6,053 bases of DNA from Porticoccaceae bacterium. GTDB taxonomy: Bacteria; Pseudomonadota; Gammaproteobacteria; Pseudomonadales; Porticoccaceae. A program made the translations under genes and the position numbers. The notes beneath the pieces were generated by a model, which worked only from the letters and a program-made list of their open reading frames with translations, was not told where the DNA came from and searched no databases. The stretch is from assembly GCA_030590275.1 (NCBI GenBank), contig JAUUYV010000122.1:1-6053 (forward strand). The letters are read 5' to 3'. Shown here one piece after another: positions 4,816-6,053 of this stretch; position 1 is the stretch's first letter, and the number at the start of each line of letters is the position of its first letter.

Positions 4816-6053
4816 GTATCAAATTAAGCCGGCTCTTTATTCCGGGTCTTGTTAGCGCCCTGTTATCAATATTGGCCGCACCGGTCTCGGCTGTCACCCC
4901 CACCGAAGTCGCCAAGCTGTTGGCCAGTGATGGGGCAGCAAAGGCTTACTTTGGTAATTCGGTAGCCGTCAGTGGCGATACTGCGGTGATTGGTGCGAAG
5001 CTGGACGACGACGGGGGTGGCCAAAGTGGCTCGGCCTATGTGTACATGCGCAGCGGTACTAGCTGGGTAGAGCAGGCCAAGCTGACTGCCAGCGACGGGG
5101 CTGCGGGCGATATATTTGGTTGGTCTGTGGCAATCAGTGGCGATACGGTGGTGGTGGGAGCGTTCGACTCGGCCTACGTGTTCACGCGCACTGGCATGAG
5201 CTGGACGGAAGAAGCCAAGCTCTCCGGTGATAGCTACAGCTTCGGTGGCTTCGGTTATTCAGTCGCGATTAGAGGTGATACGTTAGTAGTAGGCAGCCCT
5301 TTTGCTCGCACCGAGCGGGGCTACAACAGTGGCTTGGCCCATGTGTTCACCCGTAGCGGCACCAACTGGACAGAAGAGGCCAAACTGGTCGCCAGAGATT
5401 ATCGAGCCACGGGCGCTTTTTTAGGTTGGTCTGTGGCACTCAGCGGCGATACTGTGGTGTGTGGAGCGAAGGGGGATGACGACAGGGGTGGCGAAAGTGG
5501 CTCGGCTTATGTGTTTACGCGTAGCGGTACCAGATGGGGACAGCAGGCCAAGCTACTTGCTAGTGATGGGGTTACGGGTGATCGGTTTGGTTGGTCTGTG
5601 GCGGTCAGCGATGATACCGCAGTAATTGGTGCACTTGGTAATTACGACGACCAGAACAACCCGAGTGGCTCGGGCTATGTATTCGTGCGTAGCGGTACAA
5701 ACTGGATTGAACAGGCCAAGCTCACCGATAGCGGAGGGACTTTCGATAATGGCTTTGCGAACTCAGTGGCTGTTAGCCGCAATACCGCAGTGATTGGTGT
5801 TGCTGGGGACGATGAGTGGGGCAGTAATAATGGTGCGGCCCACGTGTTTATCCGTAGTGGTATAACCTGGACGGAGCAGGCCAAGCTGAACGCCAGTGAC
5901 GGGGCTGCGGGCGATTTTTTCGGAATTTCGGTGGACCTTAGTGGCGATACGGTGGTGGTGGGTGCGAAGGGGGATGATGACGAGGGTATCAGTAGTGGCT
6001 CGGCCTATGTCTTTTCCCTTGGGCTTAATCCGAACACGACCCTCTGCTCCACA
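4812..6053 (+). CDS. Secreted FG-GAP repeat beta-propeller protein (3' end outside window)
   Basis: The frame is open for 414 codons to the window edge. Residues 1-27 are a signal peptide: basic start (MSIKLSR), hydrophobic core and a VSA cleavage site before VTPTE. Seven repeats of 46-56 residues follow at 34-88, 89-134, 135-189, 190-245, 246-301, 302-356 and 357-402. Each follows the pattern AKLxASDG, FGxSVAxSGDTxVxGA, an Asp/Gly-rich loop (DDDxGG), SGSAYVF, RSGTxW. This matches the FG-GAP type repeat of the PF14312 (FG-GAP_2) kind, as found in integrin-like propellers. Blade 7 lacks its last strand, and the N-terminal TPTEVAKL resembles the missing piece (WTEEAKL), so the ring could close as one seven-bladed propeller. 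After residue 402 the repeat stops (SLGLNPNTTLCST), so a different C-terminal region begins. Likely periplasmic or cell-surface; ligand unknown. The start is set by the signal peptide and ribosome binding site. Confidence 0.88.
   Translation, partial: MSIKLSRLFIPGLVSALLSILAAPVSAVTPTEVAKLLASDGAAKAYFGNSVAVSGDTAVIGAKLDDDGGGQSGSAYVYMRSGTSWVEQAKLTASDGAAGDIFGWSVAISGDTVVVGAFDSAYVFTRTGMSWTEEAKLSGDSYSFGGFGYSVAIRGDTLVVGSPFARTERGYNSGLAHVFTRSGTNWTEEAKLVARDYRATGAFLGWSVALSGDTVVCGAKGDDDRGGESGSAYVFTRSGTRWGQQAKLLASDGVTGDRFGWSVAVSDDTAVIGALGNYDDQNNPSGSGYVFVRSGTNWIEQAKLTDSGGTFDNGFANSVAVSRNTAVIGVAGDDEWGSNNGAAHVFIRSGITWTEQAKLNASDGAAGDFFGISVDLSGDTVVVGAKGDDDEGISSGSAYVFSLGLNPNTTLCST
4911..6017 (+). repeat. Seven-copy FG-GAP coding repeat array
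   Basis: Repeat units begin at 4911, 5076, 5214, 5379, 5547, 5715 and 5880, with unit lengths of 165, 138, 165, 168, 168, 165 and 138 bases (the last ends where the pattern breaks). Several units share long identical DNA. AGTGGCGATACGGTGGTGGT and its next three bases recur at 5136-5158 and 5940-5962. GACGGGGCTGCGGGCGAT recurs at 5094-5111 and 5898-5915. TTTGGTTGGTCTGTGGC recurs at 5115-5131 and 5586-5602. This points to duplication or gene conversion among blades. Confidence 0.88.

Noticed and set aside
4619..4915. 98-codon ORF on the minus strand with a hydrophobic segment
   Set aside because: It lies antisense across the small coupled ORF and the signal-peptide region of the FG-GAP gene, both of which have better start signals. 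Its FVQR repeats are just the antisense reading of the 12-base tandem repeat.

Overview
The window looks like the chromosome of a Gram-negative, probably marine, gammaproteobacterium. This is inferred from the style of the Pst proteins, the mixed ATG/GTG starts with AGGA-type ribosome binding sites, and the secreted FG-GAP repeat protein. No rRNA or other taxonomic marker is present, so the genus cannot be named.

The left two thirds (2-3990, + strand) hold a high-affinity phosphate uptake locus in the order pstS (3' part only), pstC, pstA, pstB, phoU. PstS binds phosphate in the periplasm, PstC and PstA form the inner-membrane channel, PstB is the ATPase, and PhoU links transporter state to Pho-regulon signalling. 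pstC-pstA-pstB are packed with one-base stop/start overlaps (TAGTG and TAATG), which suggests translational coupling. phoU follows after 45 bases without a visible terminator. The 151-base pstS-pstC gap is filled largely by an 86-base element (512-597) with imperfect 16-base inverted ends. It may be a small mobile-type repeat, or an RNA hairpin that separates pstS expression from the rest.

From 3991 to 4584 there is no convincing gene. The right part of this gap is AT-rich and contains nested inverted repeats (4401-4453), a weak promoter-like region and a compact hairpin (4527-4555), as expected for a regulated promoter and leader.

The right part holds an unrelated two-gene unit. A 76-codon ORF for a small, probably exported protein with a perfect SEQT tandem repeat (4585-4815) overlaps by ATGA a long gene that runs off the window (4812-6053). 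The latter encodes a signal peptide followed by seven FG-GAP-type repeats, enough for one complete seven-bladed beta-propeller. The small upstream protein and its coupling to the propeller gene are the least explained part of the window; the Pst-PhoU locus is ordinary.
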